Assembly (NCBI GenBank): GCA_029256105.1
Contig: JAQSYO010000002.1
Coordinates: 343,233 to 407,232, forward strand
DNA length: 64,000 bases
Direction: 5' to 3'
Source: Herbinix sp.
Lineage (GTDB): Bacteria > Bacillota > Clostridia > Lachnospirales > Lachnospiraceae
This document shows, piece after piece, positions 16,629 to 26,006 of the stretch (the stretch's first letter is position 1; every line of letters starts with the position of its first letter). Position numbers and translations under genes: made by a program. Under the pieces are notes generated by a model. The model searched no databases, was not told the DNA's origin, and saw nothing but the letters and a program-made list of their open reading frames with translations.

Positions 16629-17450
16629 ATGCATGATCTAAGCCTTTATGAAAAGAAAATAATAAATGACGAGGAATTTCCAGTCCAAATATTTAAAAAT
16701 CAGATCCGAAAACCGGGAAGCTTCTATCCGGCCCATTGGCATGAGCACATAGAACTTCATTATATACTTGAGGGGAAGGGTACTATATTGTGCAATCAAA
16801 AGCCCCTTCTTGTAGAAGAAGGTAGTCTGGTAATCGTGAATAGTAATGAATTACATGAGGGGATCAGTCAATCAAAAATCTTCGATGCGGTGGTAATGAT
16901 ATTTGAAATGGATGCTTTCTCAAAGGAGATGGCGAACTGCAATGTGATTTTTCAATCACTCGTCGCTGGTGATACGAAAATAAAAGAACTGATTGTTTCA
17001 ATCTACCAGGAAGAAATCGATAAGAAATCGGGATATAAATTGGCGATGAAAGGCAAAATATATGAATTAATAACCTACTTATTCAGGAATTATGTAGTAG
17101 AAAGCCTTTCCGATAAAGAAAGCAGCAAACGTAACCAGAATTTAATGAGGTTAAATACAGTGCTGCATCATATTCAAGGGAACTATACAGAACCAATTTC
17201 TATCCAAGAATTAGCGGAGTTGATACATTTAAGTGAATACCGCTTTTGCCACTTGTTCAAGGAGAGCATAGGACAAAGCCCATTGAATTATACAAATGAA
17301 GTCCGTTTGAAAAAAGCACATAATTTGTTGGAGCAGAAGGAAATGACGATATCCGAGGTAGCAATTGCAGTAGGTTTTCAGGATTATAATAATTTTGGCC
17401 GTTTGTTTCGCAAATATTTTGGTTATGCGCCTTCCCATGTTTGGAACTGA
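16629..17450 (+). CDS. AraC-family regulator with cupin sensor
   Basis: 273 aa. The N-terminal cupin (about residues 30-100) shows HWHEHIELHYILEGKGT, and the C-terminal ~100 residues carry two helix-turn-helix units (ISIQELAELIHLSEYRFCHL; ISEVAIAVGFQDYNNFGRLF). The ATG at 16629, 5 bases after GGAGG, is preferred to 16590. The gene precedes and points towards two TIM-barrel and two dehydrogenase genes, which it probably activates in response to a sugar. A 34-bp perfect palindrome lies between it and them. Confidence 0.93.
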   Translation: MHDLSLYEKKIINDEEFPVQIFKNQIRKPGSFYPAHWHEHIELHYILEGKGTILCNQKPLLVEEGSLVIVNSNELHEGISQSKIFDAVVMIFEMDAFSKEMANCNVIFQSLVAGDTKIKELIVSIYQEEIDKKSGYKLAMKGKIYELITYLFRNYVVESLSDKESSKRNQNLMRLNTVLHHIQGNYTEPISIQELAELIHLSEYRFCHLFKESIGQSPLNYTNEVRLKKAHNLLEQKEMTISEVAIAVGFQDYNNFGRLFRKYFGYAPSHVWN

Positions 17451-17577
17451 TCACAAAATTAATACATACTCAAAAGCCTTGTTTGAAAGACTAATGGAGA
17501 AGACTGTAGGAAAGTTTGTATGTGAATGTTGGTAAGAAATAGCAAGATTATATGTGCTTTCAGCAAGATATCTATTG

Positions 17578-17611
17578 CTATTCCTATCATATAAATATAT
17601 GATAGGAATAG
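17578..17611. promoter_or_regulatory. 34-bp perfect palindrome downstream of the araC-type gene
   Basis: Two 16-base arms (CTATTCCTATCATATA and its exact complement) are separated by only AA. No T-tract follows, so it looks more like an operator or a cruciform than a classic terminator. A weak TTGTAA-16-TATGAG promoter at 17641-17668 lies 30 bases further on, before the gene at 17744. Confidence 0.55.
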
Positions 17612-17743
17612 AGTGAGAATAAATTCAAAATTTGTGCGGTTTGTAAAAAAATGTACATTTACTATGAGTAGGTGTGCTTGAAAGCAAAGGATGCGCTAAG
17701 CGCTCAGATAGTGAGTAAAATGAAATTTTAAGGAGGAAATAGA

Positions 17744-18715
17744 ATGAAGTTAGGAACGTTTTCAGTTGTCTTAGGAGATATGTCTCTTGAAAATGCTTGT
17801 GAATTTTTAGCGAAAAATGGTGTTCAAATGATCGAAATCGGATGTGGCGGTTATCCTGGGAAAGCGCATTGTGATCCGGACGTTTTATTAAAGGATGAGA
17901 AGGAATTAGAGAAATTTAAGAAAATAATTAAAAAAAATAATCTTGAAATAAGTGCAATCAGCTGCCATGGGAATATGGTTCATCCTGTGAAGGAGAAAGC
18001 AGATAGTTTTGATGAGGATTTGACGAAAGCAATTCTATTAGCAGAGAAGCTTGGGGTTCCTGTAGTTAACACCTTCTCCGGTTGTCCTGGTGGAAGTCCT
18101 GAGGATAAGACACCGAACTGGGTAACCTGCTCATGGCCGGATGATTATATGCATATTTTGGATTATCAGTGGAATGAAGTATTAATTCCGTATTGGAAGA
18201 AGAAAGTTGCATTTGCAAAAGAGCATGGCATTCATAAAATTGCTCTCGAGTTACACCCAGGATTTTGTGTTTATAATACAAACACTTTATTAAAACTTCG
18301 TGAGGCAGTTGGACCTGAAATCGGTGCAAACTTTGATCCCAGCCATTTAATCTGGCAGGGTATGGATCCTTGCACTTGTATCAGAGAATTAGGCAGAGCG
18401 GGAGCACTTTTCCATTTCCATGCAAAAGATACAAAGGTGGATGCAAGAAATACCTCTGTTAATGGTGTACTTGATACAAGCCATTATGGCAACGAATCTA
18501 GCCGCTCCTGGATATTCAGAGCAGTCGGATATGGACATAGCGATGATTACTGGAAAGCAATTATTTCCGAACTTCGCATGGCTGGTTATGATTATGCAAT
18601 CAGTATCGAACATGAAGACAGTTTAATGTCAGGTAATGAAGGATTATTAAAGGCAATTGGATTCTTAAAGAATGTTTTAATGTATGAAGACAAAGGAACG
18701 ATGTTCTGGGCATAA
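17744..18715 (+). CDS. Xylose-isomerase-like TIM barrel (sugar phosphate isomerase/epimerase family)
   Basis: 323 aa of the AP-endonuclease-2/xylose-isomerase-like superfamily. Likely metal ligands are visible in order: ALELHP (Glu), NFDPSH (Asp, His), FHFHAKD (His, Asp) and SIEHED (Glu). An AAGGAGG site precedes the ATG. Such proteins act as sugar isomerases, epimerases, inosose dehydratases or, in recently described pathways, 3-keto-glycoside lyases. Pairing with Gfo/Idh/MocA dehydrogenases supports a sugar or glycoside oxidation route; the exact reaction cannot be assigned. Confidence 0.88.
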   Translation: MKLGTFSVVLGDMSLENACEFLAKNGVQMIEIGCGGYPGKAHCDPDVLLKDEKELEKFKKIIKKNNLEISAISCHGNMVHPVKEKADSFDEDLTKAILLAEKLGVPVVNTFSGCPGGSPEDKTPNWVTCSWPDDYMHILDYQWNEVLIPYWKKKVAFAKEHGIHKIALELHPGFCVYNTNTLLKLREAVGPEIGANFDPSHLIWQGMDPCTCIRELGRAGALFHFHAKDTKVDARNTSVNGVLDTSHYGNESSRSWIFRAVGYGHSDDYWKAIISELRMAGYDYAISIEHEDSLMSGNEGLLKAIGFLKNVLMYEDKGTMFWA

Positions 18716-18751
18716 TATAAAAAAATAAATTAGTAAAACTAAGGAGAAGTT

Positions 18752-19807
18752 ATGGCACAAATAGATTTTATGATTGGTATCGTAGGCTTTGGTGGAATGG
18801 GTAATTGGCATAGAGAGACCATAGCAAACATCGAAGGATTATGCGTTGCAGGAATATATGATATAGCGGAAGAAAGAAATACCTATGCAAAAGAAGTTGG
18901 AGTTCATACTTATGCGAGTCTTGAGGAATTGCTTGAGGACGAACAGATTGATATAGTACTGGTTTCTACCCCAAATGATTTGCATAAGCCGATTGCAATT
19001 CAAGCGATGCGTGCAGGCAAAAATGTGGTATCCGAAAAACCGGTAACTTTAAGTTCCTCCGATTTACAGGAAATGATACAGGTTTCAGAAGAGACAGGAA
19101 AGTTGTTTACTGTACATCAGAACCGTCGTTGGGATGAAGATTTTCTGACGATGAAGAAAATCTTTGAGGAACAGCAATTAGGTGAAGTGTGCCGTATTGA
19201 ATCAAGAGTACATGGTTCTAGAGGTATCCCGGGTGACTGGAGACAAGAGAAGGAACACGGCGGCGGAATGGTATTAGACTGGGGTGTTCATTTGCTAGAC
19301 CAGATTCTACTTATGATGGGTAATCAGAAGTTAAAGAATGTATATGCAACCGTAACAAATATTACAAATCAAATGGTGGATGATGGTTTTACCGCTCAAC
19401 TAACATTTGAATCAGGCGTTGAGGTATTCGTTGAAGTTGGAACCAGTAATTTCATCTCATTACCAAGATGGTATATGATAGGTCAAAATGGTACAGCAAT
19501 CATTGAAGACTGGAGTCTTAAAGGTCGAATTGTTCGCGCAACAGGCATAAATGAGAAGGATGTTGTTCCGGTTCGAACCGCAGCTGGCCTTACGAAAACT
19601 ATGGCACCAAGAAGAGATGATACTATAATCACAGAAGAGCTTTCCATAGTAAAAAGTGATATTAGAGACTTTTACAAAAATGTAATGAAGACAATCCTAA
19701 AGGAAGAAGAACCAAAAATCAAACTTCCTGAGGTTATGCGTGTCATGAAATTAATGGAAGCTATATTTGAATCAGCGGATAAACACGAAGTAATTCATTT
19801 TGAATAA
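18752..19807 (+). CDS. Gfo/Idh/MocA-family oxidoreductase
   Basis: 351 aa. The N-terminal Rossmann fold has GIVGFGGMGNWH, the NAD-ribose region VSTPNDLHKPIAI, and the family EKPVTLSS segment whose Lys is catalytic. The C-terminal alpha/beta domain includes GGGMVLDWGVHLLDQ, with Asp and His of the substrate site. Substrates of the family are sugars, inositols and their derivatives. An AAGGAG site precedes the ATG. Second of four catabolic genes in a row. Confidence 0.92.
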   Translation: MAQIDFMIGIVGFGGMGNWHRETIANIEGLCVAGIYDIAEERNTYAKEVGVHTYASLEELLEDEQIDIVLVSTPNDLHKPIAIQAMRAGKNVVSEKPVTLSSSDLQEMIQVSEETGKLFTVHQNRRWDEDFLTMKKIFEEQQLGEVCRIESRVHGSRGIPGDWRQEKEHGGGMVLDWGVHLLDQILLMMGNQKLKNVYATVTNITNQMVDDGFTAQLTFESGVEVFVEVGTSNFISLPRWYMIGQNGTAIIEDWSLKGRIVRATGINEKDVVPVRTAAGLTKTMAPRRDDTIITEELSIVKSDIRDFYKNVMKTILKEEEPKIKLPEVMRVMKLMEAIFESADKHEVIHFE

Positions 19808-19848
19808 AGAGAAGATAAATCCGTTATAGCAGGAAGAGGGGAATTAAT

Positions 19849-20610
19849 ATGGGGACATTACCTGTTGCACTTCAAGTATATACCATACGAGAAGTTGCAG
19901 AAAAAGATTTTGTGAAAGCAATGCAGGATGTTAAGAAAATGGGTTATGATGGTGTGGAATTAGCGGGATTATATGGACATTCGCCGGAAGAAATTAGAGA
20001 TTGCCTGAAGGAAATTGGGTTAACTCCCATTTCTGCTCACGTAGCATATCAGGAATTTGTCCGTGATTTACAGGGAACTGTAAAAAGTTATGCAACAATT
20101 GGGTGTCGTTATGTTGCAATCCCTTATTTACTTGAGGAAGATCGTTATGGAACGGAACGATTTGAGGAAATGATGAATTACATTCCAAGTATTGCAAAAG
20201 CTTGTAAAGAGGAAGGTATTACACTTCTTTATCATAACCATGATTTTGAGTTTTTAAAAACTACAGAGGGTGAATATGTATTAGATTATATGTATCAGAC
20301 AATACCGGCAGATGAGCTGCAAATGGAGCTTGATACCTGTTGGGTTAAAGTAGTTGATATTAACCCAAGTGAATACATGAAAAAATATGCTGGAAGATTA
20401 CCAATCGTACATCTGAAGGATTTTACCGGAGCAAGACCGATCGAGTTTCGTGCATTAGGACGGGGAGTGCAGAATTTTCCTTCCATACTTGAAGAAGCCA
20501 TCCGTGGTGGCAGTGAGTGGGTGGTTGTGGAGCAGGATAGTCATACAGAGTATACAGCGCTCGAGGATGTCCAAATCAGCAGAGAATACCTTAAATCACT
20601 TGGTTGGTAA
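19849..20610 (+). CDS. Second TIM-barrel isomerase/epimerase (IolE/IolH-like)
   Basis: 253 aa, shorter than the gene at 17744 and only distantly related. The metal-site segments are LLYHNHDFEF, MELDTCWV, PIVHLKDF and VVVEQDSH, the pattern of inosose-dehydratase and hydroxypyruvate-isomerase-like barrels. The ribosome site is AGAGGGG, and the start codon ATG is at 19849. Probably acts on a product of one of the two flanking dehydrogenases. Confidence 0.88.
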   Translation: MGTLPVALQVYTIREVAEKDFVKAMQDVKKMGYDGVELAGLYGHSPEEIRDCLKEIGLTPISAHVAYQEFVRDLQGTVKSYATIGCRYVAIPYLLEEDRYGTERFEEMMNYIPSIAKACKEEGITLLYHNHDFEFLKTTEGEYVLDYMYQTIPADELQMELDTCWVKVVDINPSEYMKKYAGRLPIVHLKDFTGARPIEFRALGRGVQNFPSILEEAIRGGSEWVVVEQDSHTEYTALEDVQISREYLKSLGW

Positions 20611-20681
20611 AATATTAGAAACAAAGGATTAGACAAATCAGTATGCATTATTAATATTATAATGGATTGGAAGGTATTTAT

Positions 20682-21761
20682 ATGGATAAAGTTAAAATAG
20701 GCATCGTTGGTTGTGGTGGTATTGCAAATAATAAGCATCTACCTGCGATACAAAAAAACGGAAACTATGAAATCATAGCATTTTGCGACATCATTAAAGA
20801 CAGGGCAGAGGAAGCTAAGTCGAAATATGGTACAGAGGATGCAAGAGTTTATACGGACTACACAGAGCTTCTCAAAGAGAGCGAGTTGGTAGCCGTATAT
20901 GTATTAACTCCGAATAAGTCCCATGCTAGCATTTCCATCGCTGCTATGAAAGCTGGAAAGCATGTTATGTGTGAGAAGCCAATGGCAAAAACTTATGAAG
21001 ATGCAAAGTTAATGTTAGAGACTTCTAAGGAAACAGGAAAGTTGTTAACCATCGGCTATCAAAATAGATACCGTGCAGACTCCACCTATATGAAAAAATC
21101 CTGTGAGAATGGTGATCTTGGTGAAATTTATTATGCAAGAGCACATGCAGTAAGAAGACGTGCAGTTCCGACATGGGGCGTATTCTTAAATGAAGAGGAA
21201 CAAGGTGGAGGCCCGTTAATTGATATCGGTACCCATGCTCTGGATTTAACACTCTGGATGATGAATAATTATGAACCAGAATCTGTTACAGGCTCCGTAT
21301 ACCGTAAATTAGCAGATCAAAAAGAGCAAGGCAATGCTTTCGGTGAATGGGATCCGGCAGAGTTTACTGTTGAAGATTCTGCTTTCGGATTTATTAAGAT
21401 GAAGAATGGTGCGACCATTCATCTCGAATCAGCATGGGCATTGAATACTCTTGAAGTGGATGAAGCAAAAACAACGCTCTGTGGAACAAAAGCTGGTGCT
21501 GATATGAAAGATGGACTTCGTATTAACCGAGTGCAGTATAACAAACAGAGCGTAGAAAAACCGGATTTAAATTCTGGTGGAGTTGCATTCTTTACCGGAC
21601 AGGGCGAGAAGGACTCCGATATTGAACAGAGAACCTTTTATAACGCAATTACCAAAGGAGAAGAATTAGTGGTAAAGCCGGAACAGGCATTGGTAGTTAC
21701 AAGAATTCTCGAAGCAATTTATGAATCTGGTAGAACAGGTAAGACAGTATATTTTGATTAA
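20682..21761 (+). CDS. Second Gfo/Idh/MocA-family oxidoreductase
   Basis: 359 aa. Rossmann segment GIVGCGGIANNKHLPAI, catalytic-Lys segment CEKPMAKTYEDA, and the C-domain motif GGGPLIDIGTHALDLTLW with Asp and His. The ATG at 20682 follows GGAAGG; the TTG at 20667 overlaps the ribosome region. It is not a recent duplicate of 18752, so the two enzymes probably act on different intermediates. Last gene of the cluster. Confidence 0.92.
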   Translation: MDKVKIGIVGCGGIANNKHLPAIQKNGNYEIIAFCDIIKDRAEEAKSKYGTEDARVYTDYTELLKESELVAVYVLTPNKSHASISIAAMKAGKHVMCEKPMAKTYEDAKLMLETSKETGKLLTIGYQNRYRADSTYMKKSCENGDLGEIYYARAHAVRRRAVPTWGVFLNEEEQGGGPLIDIGTHALDLTLWMMNNYEPESVTGSVYRKLADQKEQGNAFGEWDPAEFTVEDSAFGFIKMKNGATIHLESAWALNTLEVDEAKTTLCGTKAGADMKDGLRINRVQYNKQSVEKPDLNSGGVAFFTGQGEKDSDIEQRTFYNAITKGEELVVKPEQALVVTRILEAIYESGRTGKTVYFD

Positions 21762-21782
21762 TTAAATTGTATTATTTTAGCC

Positions 21783-21811
21783 TTGACGAAAACCAAATTA
21801 TAACATAATAT
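21783..21811 (+). promoter_or_regulatory. Sigma-A promoter of the ABC-F leader
   Basis: TTGACG (21783-21788), a 17-bp spacer and TAATAT (21806-21811). Transcription would begin near 21819, 25 bases before a small ORF. Confidence 0.75.
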
Positions 21812-21843
21812 AATAAAAGAAATAATTATGAGGAAGGTTTACC

Positions 21844-21975
21844 ATGAATACAACACTTAGATGGATTAAATTTGAAGCTATTATGATCGCATTATTATCA
21901 CTTAAGGGGATAAGTGCGTCCAAATATCATAGTTTCAATAAGAACCATATAAGTTGGTTGGAGTATTCCTTCTAA
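21844..21975 (+). CDS. 43-aa leader peptide upstream of the ABC-F gene
   Basis: A 43-codon ORF beginning 5-6 bases after GAGGAAGG. The product has a short hydrophobic patch (residues 11-22) and ends in HISWLEYSF. It resembles no known protein. Between it and the ABC-F gene lies a terminator and no obvious second promoter, so its likely role is as the translated leader of an attenuator. The 3' end of the ORF itself forms a hairpin (AACCA 21943-21947 with TGGTT 21955-21959). An independent small protein is the alternative. Confidence 0.6.
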   Translation: MNTTLRWIKFEAIMIALLSLKGISASKYHSFNKNHISWLEYSF

Positions 21976-22003
21976 ATCATTGATAGAATCAAGATGCGAT
22001 TAG

Positions 22004-22034
22004 AACCCAAGGCTTATTGGCTTTGGGTTTTTTT
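22004..22034 (+). terminator. Intrinsic terminator between leader ORF and ABC-F gene
   Basis: AACCCAAGGC (22004-22013) pairs with GCTTTGGGTT (22020-22029), followed by T's. Its 5' arm could instead pair with TTGGTTGG (21954-21961) inside the leader ORF, giving an antiterminator. It lies 88 bases before the ABC-F start codon. Confidence 0.8.
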
Positions 22035-22121
22035 GTGTTTAAATATTATGAAGATAATTAAGGTTAATGAGTAGTCTTTTCTCGTAGGGAATGGAACTCA
22101 TAAGAAAGGTATGGATGAAAA

Positions 22122-24065
22122 ATGATAGAATTAAATATAAATAATTTAACTAAATTTTATGGTGCCAATAAAATATTTGAAAATATATCCTTAGAAATTA
22201 AGACTGGAGAGCGAATTGGCTTAATCGGCCAGAACGGCTGCGGAAAATCGACAATTATGAAAATACTGATGGGACTTGAGGATTATCAAAGCGGTGAAAT
22301 CAGTTTACGTAAAGATAATAAGGTTGGCTACTTAAATCAGATTCCGGTATATGAAGCGGAAACTACGACGATGGAGGTCATTCGAATGGCCTTTCAATCA
22401 ATTTATGAACTGCGTAAGCAGATGGACGAACTCGAATTTCAGATGGGACATCTGGAAGGGAACTTACTCGAGCGAGCAGTTAGTCAATATAGCAAAGTAT
22501 TGGAACAATATGAATTAGGTGGTGGCTATGAGCTTGAGATTAAAATTAATAAAGTTACCGAAGGCCTTCAAATTACAGATAACCTTAAGGAAATGTTGTT
22601 TGATCAGCTAAGCGGTGGAGAAAAGACTAGAGTAATACTTGCTAAAATTTTATTAGAGGAACCGGATATTCTTCTCCTTGATGAGCCAACGAACCATCTG
22701 GATTTGGTAACCATAGATTGGCTGGAGGGATTTTTAAAGGAATATCAGGGTGCAGCGTTGATTATATCGCATGACCGGTATTTTTTAGATAGTGTTGTTG
22801 GTAAGATAATTGAATTGGAATTTGATCATGCTGAGGTTTACCTCGGCAATTATAGCTATTTTGTAGTAGAAAAAGAAAGAAGATTTTTAATTGAGTTTAA
22901 GAACTATCAAAATCAGCAAAAGAAAATTGACCGGATGGAGCACCAGATAGAGCGATACCGCATCTGGGGTGTGATGCGTGATAGTGAAGTAATGTTTAAA
23001 CGTGCAAAGGAACTGGAGAAACGTCTTGAGAAGATTGACGTGATGAAGCGCCCGGTATTGGACAAAAGAAAGATACGGTTAAATAACAATGCGATAGGCA
23101 GATCTGGGAAAATGGTTCTTGAAATAAAAAATCTAAATAAATGTTTTGGAGAAAGAATAATACTTTCGGATGTAAATATGAATATATTTTATCAGGATAG
23201 TGCTTGTATCATCGGTGAGAATGGAAGCGGTAAGACTACTATTCTGAAGATGATTCTTGGAGCATTAGAGCCGGATCAGGGGATAATCCGAATTGGTTCA
23301 CAGGTTAGTATTGGATATCTACCGCAACATGTTGAGTACTTGGATGAAGACCAGACGATGCTGGAGTATTTTGCAAACCTTCACAATCTCTCGTTTGGTG
23401 CTGCCAGATCCTTGTTAGCAAAGGTATTATTTTTTAATGAAGATGTGAATAAGAAGATTAGATTCTTATCTGGTGGAGAGAAGAGCAGATTAAAATTGTG
23501 TTCCTTAACCTTCGAAGGAGTAAACTTACTTATTTTGGACGAACCCACGAATCATTTGGATGTTGATTCAAGAGAGGTACTCGAGGAGACCTTATCCGAA
23601 TTTGAAGGAACCTTACTATTTGTTTCCCATGACCGATATTTTATTAATAAACTTGCTGATAAAATCATAACGATTGAGAATAAGACAACAAAACAATATG
23701 ATGGAGACTATTCCTATTACCAGGAGGAGTATAAAAAGGAGCAAGAGAGACGGACTACTTTAACACTACAAGATAAATATGGTAAGAGTACAGAAAATTC
23801 CACAAAAGATACTAAAAGTATTAATCATCATCTTCTGACATCAGAAAATCCAAAAAATTCTATTACAAAGAATAAACCGTCAAGGAAGTTGGAGATGCTT
23901 GAAAAAAGTATTGAGGAGTTGGAAGAGAAAATAAAATCCTTAGAGGAAATGATGAATAAACACAACTCCGATGGAAACCGCCTTAAGGAGCTTTACGAAG
24001 AAAAAGAGCAGGTTGAAAGGCAACTTGAAACATCTTATTCAGAGTGGGAAGCCTTACAATATTAG
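22122..24065 (+). CDS. ABC-F family ATPase (ribosome-associated, possible antibiotic resistance)
   Basis: 647 aa with two ABC domains and no membrane segments. Walker A motifs are GQNGCGKST and GENGSGKTT; signatures LSGGEKTR and LSGGEKSR; both Walker B regions read LLLDEPTNHLD or LILDEPTNHLD. The inter-domain linker (about residues 230-320) is charged and helical, and the C-terminus ends in a coiled coil. ABC-F proteins bind the ribosomal E-site; some (Vga, Msr, VmlR, CplR type) displace antibiotics from the peptidyl-transferase centre. The upstream leader ORF and terminator are a common control arrangement for such resistance factors. Resistance is inferred, not shown. Confidence 0.9.
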   Translation: MIELNINNLTKFYGANKIFENISLEIKTGERIGLIGQNGCGKSTIMKILMGLEDYQSGEISLRKDNKVGYLNQIPVYEAETTTMEVIRMAFQSIYELRKQMDELEFQMGHLEGNLLERAVSQYSKVLEQYELGGGYELEIKINKVTEGLQITDNLKEMLFDQLSGGEKTRVILAKILLEEPDILLLDEPTNHLDLVTIDWLEGFLKEYQGAALIISHDRYFLDSVVGKIIELEFDHAEVYLGNYSYFVVEKERRFLIEFKNYQNQQKKIDRMEHQIERYRIWGVMRDSEVMFKRAKELEKRLEKIDVMKRPVLDKRKIRLNNNAIGRSGKMVLEIKNLNKCFGERIILSDVNMNIFYQDSACIIGENGSGKTTILKMILGALEPDQGIIRIGSQVSIGYLPQHVEYLDEDQTMLEYFANLHNLSFGAARSLLAKVLFFNEDVNKKIRFLSGGEKSRLKLCSLTFEGVNLLILDEPTNHLDVDSREVLEETLSEFEGTLLFVSHDRYFINKLADKIITIENKTTKQYDGDYSYYQEEYKKEQERRTTLTLQDKYGKSTENSTKDTKSINHHLLTSENPKNSITKNKPSRKLEMLEKSIEELEEKIKSLEEMMNKHNSDGNRLKELYEEKEQVERQLETSYSEWEALQY

Positions 24066-24234
24066 TTTCTTATAACAAAGGATAGATTTTTTAAGCAAAA
24101 AACAGTATAATCAATATCATGCTTAAAAGTATGGAATACTTTATTGCAGTAATATGAGCGATATTTATGAAGGAAAAACGATAGAAGATATTTGTTATGA
24201 GATACAGTGAGAGACATGTTAAACGGAGGTTTCT

Positions 24235-25290
24235 ATGAGGACACAAGATTTTTATTATGATTTACCCGAAGAACTTATTGCGCAGGATCCCTTGGAGGAT
24301 CGTTCGGGCTCCAGATTATTAGTACTGGATAAGAAAACTGGTGCAATGCAACATAAAATCTTTAAACAGATTACGCAGTATTTAAGAAAAGGGGATTGCT
24401 TAGTAATCAATAATACAAAGGTAATTCCTGCAAGATTAATTGGGGAGAAGCTTCATGAGAGTAGCCGAACGGATGAGGAAGAGATCCACGGAGCAAAAAT
24501 TGAACTTCTATTATTAAAGAGAAAAGAAAATGATATATGGGAGACCTTGGTGAAGCCTGGGAAGAAGGCACGACCTGGTACAAAAATAAGTTTTGGAAAT
24601 GGACTACTTGTCGGTGAAATCATTGATATGACCAGTGAAGGAAACCGACTAGTTCAGTTTACCTACGAAGGGATATTCGAAGAAATATTAGATAAGCTAG
24701 GTCAGATGCCATTGCCGCCTTATATCACTCATGAATTAGCGGATAAGAACAGATATCAGACAGTATATGCCAAATACGAGGGTTCTGCAGCAGCACCAAC
24801 AGCAGGACTTCATTTCACCAAGGAATTATTGGCTGAAATTGAAGCGATGGGAATTCAGATCGCAAATGTAACCCTGCATGTGGGCCTTGGAACTTTTCGC
24901 CCGGTAAAGGTGGAGAACGTATTGGAACATCATATGCATTCGGAATTCTATCAAGTTACAGAGGAAGCAGCAGCATTAATTAATGAGACAAAAAAATGTG
25001 GTGGAAGAATCATCTGTGTTGGGACGACCAGCTGTCGAACTATCGAATCAGCTGCAGATGAACAGGGTATCCTTCATGCAGGAGAAGGAGATACCACTAT
25101 ATTCATCTATCCCGGATATAAGTTTAAATTGCTTGATGCATTAATCACTAATTTTCATCTTCCGGAATCTACTCTGATGATGCTAGTATCGGCTCTTGCA
25201 GGGACAGAGAACATTATGGTAGCCTATGAGGAGGCGGTTAAAGAACGTTATCGGTTCTTTAGCTTTGGAGATGCAATGTTTATTCAATAA
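24235..25290 (+). CDS. queA: S-adenosylmethionine:tRNA ribosyltransferase-isomerase
   Basis: 351 aa, makes epoxyqueuosine in tRNA wobble position 34 by transferring and isomerising the ribose of SAM. The N-terminus ([20 protein letters not shown]), the LPPYI segment, the [10 protein letters not shown] motif and the final FGDAMFI are characteristic. An ACGGAGG site precedes the ATG. A terminator follows; the gene seems to be transcribed alone. Confidence 0.97.
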   Translation: MRTQDFYYDLPEELIAQDPLEDRSGSRLLVLDKKTGAMQHKIFKQITQYLRKGDCLVINNTKVIPARLIGEKLHESSRTDEEEIHGAKIELLLLKRKENDIWETLVKPGKKARPGTKISFGNGLLVGEIIDMTSEGNRLVQFTYEGIFEEILDKLGQMPLPPYITHELADKNRYQTVYAKYEGSAAAPTAGLHFTKELLAEIEAMGIQIANVTLHVGLGTFRPVKVENVLEHHMHSEFYQVTEEAAALINETKKCGGRIICVGTTSCRTIESAADEQGILHAGEGDTTIFIYPGYKFKLLDALITNFHLPESTLMMLVSALAGTENIMVAYEEAVKERYRFFSFGDAMFIQ

Positions 25291-25321
25291 TTCATAATTT
25301 GTTGGTTGAGGAATATAGTAT

Positions 25322-25362
25322 ACAATAAGGGAATCCGTAAGGGGATTCCTTTATTGTATTTT
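25322..25362 (+). terminator. Intrinsic terminator after queA
   Basis: ACAATAAGGGAATCC (25322-25336) pairs with GGATTCCTTTATTGT (25343-25357) with one G-T wobble, followed by a T-rich stretch. Confidence 0.85.
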
Positions 25363-25467
25363 ATGTACGTTGTTCTATTCAGTGGTTAAAGTTTATATTA
25401 TGAATCACCAATTACCATCTAAGGCATAAATTGATAAAATAAATATTAATAAAATAAAAAATAACTA

Positions 25468-25496
25468 TTGAAATACAAAAAATTGTGTGCTATACT
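25468..25496 (+). promoter_or_regulatory. Sigma-A promoter reading into the tandem repeats and amt operon
   Basis: TTGAAA (25468-25473), a 17-bp spacer and TATACT (25491-25496). Transcription would start near 25503 and cross all seven 59-bp hairpin repeats before the first gene at 26143. Confidence 0.7.
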
Positions 25497-25574
25497 CTCG
25501 TTAACTTATTAATAAGATTTAAACAAAGAAGTTAATAAAAAGCATATTTTACTCAGAAATTACCATATATAAAT

Positions 25575-25978
25575 AATTCCGACAATGATGTCAAAGCTTT
25601 TCAAGAGCTTTGGCTTTTTTAAATTTCATAAGGAATACTGACAATGAAGTCAAAACATAGTAATCGTTTTGACTCTTTTTTATTTCATAAGAAATACCGA
25701 CAATGAAGTCAAAACATAGCAATCGTTTTGGCTCCTTTTAATTTATTAAGGAATACCGACAATGAAGTCAAAACATAGCAATCGTTTTGACTCCTTTTAA
25801 TTTAATAAAAAATACCGACTATGAGATCAAAACATAGCAATCGTTTTTTTCCTTCTAATTTAATAAGAAATACCGACAAAGAAGTCAAAACAGGGTAGGT
25901 GTTTTGACTTCTTTTAATTTAATAATTGATACTGACAATGTAGTCAAAACTTATCATGAGTTTTGACCTCTTCTTTTT
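25575..25978 (+). repeat. Seven 59-bp tandem hairpin (terminator-like) repeats
   Basis: The GACAATG-type core recurs at 25581, 25640, 25699, 25758, 25817, 25875 and 25934, a period of 58-59 bp. Each unit has an inverted repeat GTCAAAAC ... GTTTTGAC around a 9-base loop, followed by a T-rich run (TCCTTTTAATTT), so each looks like a small intrinsic terminator. Copy 1 carries AAAGC/GCTTT in place of AAAAC/GTTTT, a compensatory change; copies 6 and 7 extend the stem inward with new pairs. Copy 5 has a broken outer stem. The array forms the leader of the amt-PII operon. Confidence 0.9.
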
Positions 25979-26006
25979 TATTAACAGTAAGAGAATTGTC
26001 TTGCCA

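Noticed and set aside
25575..25978. CRISPR array
   Set aside because: The units are head-to-tail 59-bp repeats without unique spacers, and no cas gene is nearby.
25575..25978. ANTAR-protein target hairpins
   Set aside because: The loop begins AUAGCA, which has the A1/G4 pattern, but it is 9 rather than 6 bases long and paired hairpins per site are not formed; no ANTAR gene is in the window.
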